Shown here: positions 62,962 to 64,000 of the stretch, in pieces
Layout of the letters: each line of letters begins with the position of its first letter
How positions within the stretch are numbered: position 1 is the stretch's first letter
DNA from: Myxococcales bacterium 68-20
GTDB lineage: Bacteria; Myxococcota_A; Polyangia; Polyangiales; Polyangiaceae
Length of the DNA stretch: 64,000 bases
Assembly: GCA_001899635.1 (NCBI GenBank)
Contig: MKVQ01000023.1
Span: forward strand, 1-64,000
Direction of reading: 5' to 3'
Notes under the pieces: model-generated
Database searches by the model: none
The model's input: only the letters and a program-made list of their open reading frames with translations
Told to the model about the DNA's origin: nothing
Made by a program: the position numbers and the translations under genes

Positions 62962-63222
62962 TCAGTCCATCATCGTGAGGACGCTGTGCCGGACGACCCG
63001 ATGACGCCGGCGAAGCTCGACCGCCTCGGCCCGGATCTCGCGGGCCATCGCGACCAGCTCGACCGCTTCGAACTGCGCCTCCGGCCTGGAGCGCAACAGC
63101 ATCGAGGCGGTCGCGACGAGGTCCACGCGCGCCCGGAGCGCCTTCGCGCCGTACGCACGGGCGTTCTCCAGCTCGGTGACGACGCTGCAGGTGTCTCTGA
63201 GGGCGTCCGGTAGGTCCAACAT
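62962..63222 (-). CDS. Hypothetical small helical protein
   Basis: 86 aa from ATG 63222 (MLDLPDALRDTCSVVTELENA). Wholly helical with Arg/Glu patches and no known family. The upstream frame remains open to 63369 but lacks a better start. Ends 3 bases after the convergent pyrophosphatase gene. Codon use suggests coding, but it could be spurious. Confidence 0.5.
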   Translation of the reverse strand: MLDLPDALRDTCSVVTELENARAYGAKALRARVDLVATASMLLRSRPEAQFEAVELVAMAREIRAEAVELRRRHRVVRHSVLTMMD

Positions 63223-63430
63223 GAGTCGCCATCCTGCCTGCCCCATGCATCGGGGTGGCGCGGTTCTTGGAACGGAAATGTGAACTTCGCCGCCAAGCGT
63301 CGCCGGCATACCGGCCACAAGCGGTCGGTGGGGCCCGCGAACGGTCGGCCGTCCGAGGCTCACGGGCATGAGCGCTCACGTCGGAGGCGCCGCTCGGCGG
63401 AAACGCTCGGTCCGCAAGGCGTTCGGCGCT

Positions 63431-64000
63431 CTAGTGGGACCGCGGGGGCGCGTTCACGTAGCGCGACTTCGGCCGGATCAAGCGCCCGACCGCGCGTTGC
63501 TCCTCGATGTGCGCGCACCAACCGGCGGACCGCGCGACCGCGAACGTCGGCGTGAAGTGCGTGCGCGGAAGCCCGACCGCCTCGAGCAGCACGGCGGTGT
63601 AGAACTCCACGTTGGCCCGAAGTACGCGCTCCGGATGGCGAGCCGTCAGCAAGGCCTCGGCCTCGTGCTCCACCGCGCGTGCGAGGCGCAAGCGCTCCCC
63701 CGTTCGTGACGCGCTCGTGGTCGCGTCGTCGACGCTCCCGGAGCCGGCCGCGGCGCTCGCCTCGCGCGCCGCCTCGAGGCGCGCAATGGCGCGTTCGAGG
63801 ACGAAGGCTCGGGGATCCCGCACGCGATACACGCGATGGCCCATCCCCATGATCCGCTCGCCGCGCGCGAGGGAGCGCTCGAGCCATCCGCGTGCGGCGG
63901 ACGGCGTCCCGATCGCATCGAGCATGTCGAGGACCGGCCCAGGGGCTCCGCCGTGAAGCTTCCCCTTGAGCGCGCCGATCGCTGCCACGACCGCAGACAC
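63431..64000 (-). CDS. Citrate synthase (C-terminal part; runs off the window)
   Basis: The C-terminal 189 residues, 5' end beyond 64000. Citrate synthase signatures: GALKGKLHGGAP (first His), MGMGHRVYRVRDPRA (second His), and RANVEFYTAVLLEAVGLP-RTHFTPTFAVARSAGWCAHIEEQ at the end. The Glu in NVEFY sits where E. coli GltA has catalytic Asp (NVDFYSG); this Glu is known to me from several short citrate synthases, so function is likely kept. An insertion of about 20 residues (AAGSGSVDDATTSASRTG) separates two helices. Condenses acetyl-CoA and oxaloacetate. Confidence 0.9.
   Translation of the reverse strand: MSAVVAAIGALKGKLHGGAPGPVLDMLDAIGTPSAARGWLERSLARGERIMGMGHRVYRVRDPRAFVLERAIARLEAAREASAAAGSGSVDDATTSASRTGERLRLARAVEHEAEALLTARHPERVLRANVEFYTAVLLEAVGLPRTHFTPTFAVARSAGWCAHIEEQRAVGRLIRPKSRYVNAPPRSH

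Noticed and set aside
60147-62978. 943-codon plus-strand frame overlapping the pyrophosphatase
   Set aside because: Frame-shifted shadow of hppA, almost only Arg/Gly/Asp/His.

Overview
The window looks like a chromosomal segment of a GC-rich (roughly 69% by eye) myxobacterium-like deltaproteobacterium of the Polyangia/Sorangiineae type. Pointers are the many lipoproteins with L-x-x-C signals followed by Ser/Gly/Asp-rich linkers, a DUF3332 lipoprotein, a receiver-Ser/Thr kinase fusion, a sigma-54 activator with a GAFTGA loop, and long antisense open frames produced by very high third-position GC. I identify 54 intact or nearly intact protein genes (one running off the right edge) and one truncated transposase. 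I see no rRNA, tRNA, CRISPR array or prophage.

Layout. 1-4 kb: IS remnant, then three secreted or lipid-anchored proteins of unknown function (one with a tandem-duplicated Cys domain, one with a PEGA-like fold, one with 33 Cys). 4-13 kb: FrnE-type DsbA; a receiver/GH15 glucoamylase pair; a CBS-HPF fusion; a KefB-type antiporter; and a slipin-NfeD operon. 13-20 kb: DUF3332 lipoprotein, two large lipoproteins, a quinol-type nitric oxide reductase and a coupled 2-TM protein. 20-32 kb: a second CBS protein, D-lactate dehydrogenase, DUF2252, lipoproteins, pirin, receiver-Ser/Thr kinase, SDR, a two-domain DTW protein and HdeD. 32-43 kb: Hsp20, sigma-54 activator, YbaK, DsbA and DJ-1 proteins, dimethylglycine/sarcosine dehydrogenase, OmpA-like barrel protein, double-BON lipoprotein and a second HPF-like protein. 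43-54 kb: sirtuin, methyltransferase, a very large MoxR/VWA pair, HxH lipoprotein, RlmN, a minisatellite, four-helix bundle (IVP) protein, YkgJ and a lipase-like pair. 54-64 kb: GlcD with its FadR-type repressor and a divergent isochorismatase-fold hydrolase, EamA transporter, PAS histidine kinase-receiver hybrid, UspA, K+-independent H+-pyrophosphatase and citrate synthase.

Working together. Much of the segment matches what other bacteria induce under oxygen or energy limitation: ribosome hibernation factors, CBS energy sensors, UspA, Hsp20, HdeD, K+/H+ exchange, membrane pyrophosphatase, NO reductase, fermentative LDH, a storage-glucan hydrolase, membrane-quality proteins (SPFH/NfeD, MoxR/VWA) and several sensors. 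I infer a dormancy/stress-survival region. The most unusual pieces are the CBS-HPF fusion (a candidate nucleotide-gated ribosome hibernation factor), the DTW-tRNA-modifying domain joined to a degenerate DnaQ-like domain, the HxH-repeat lipoprotein with a ten-base perfect Shine-Dalgarno, and clear operator dyads at 56378, 54130, 49769 and 29991.
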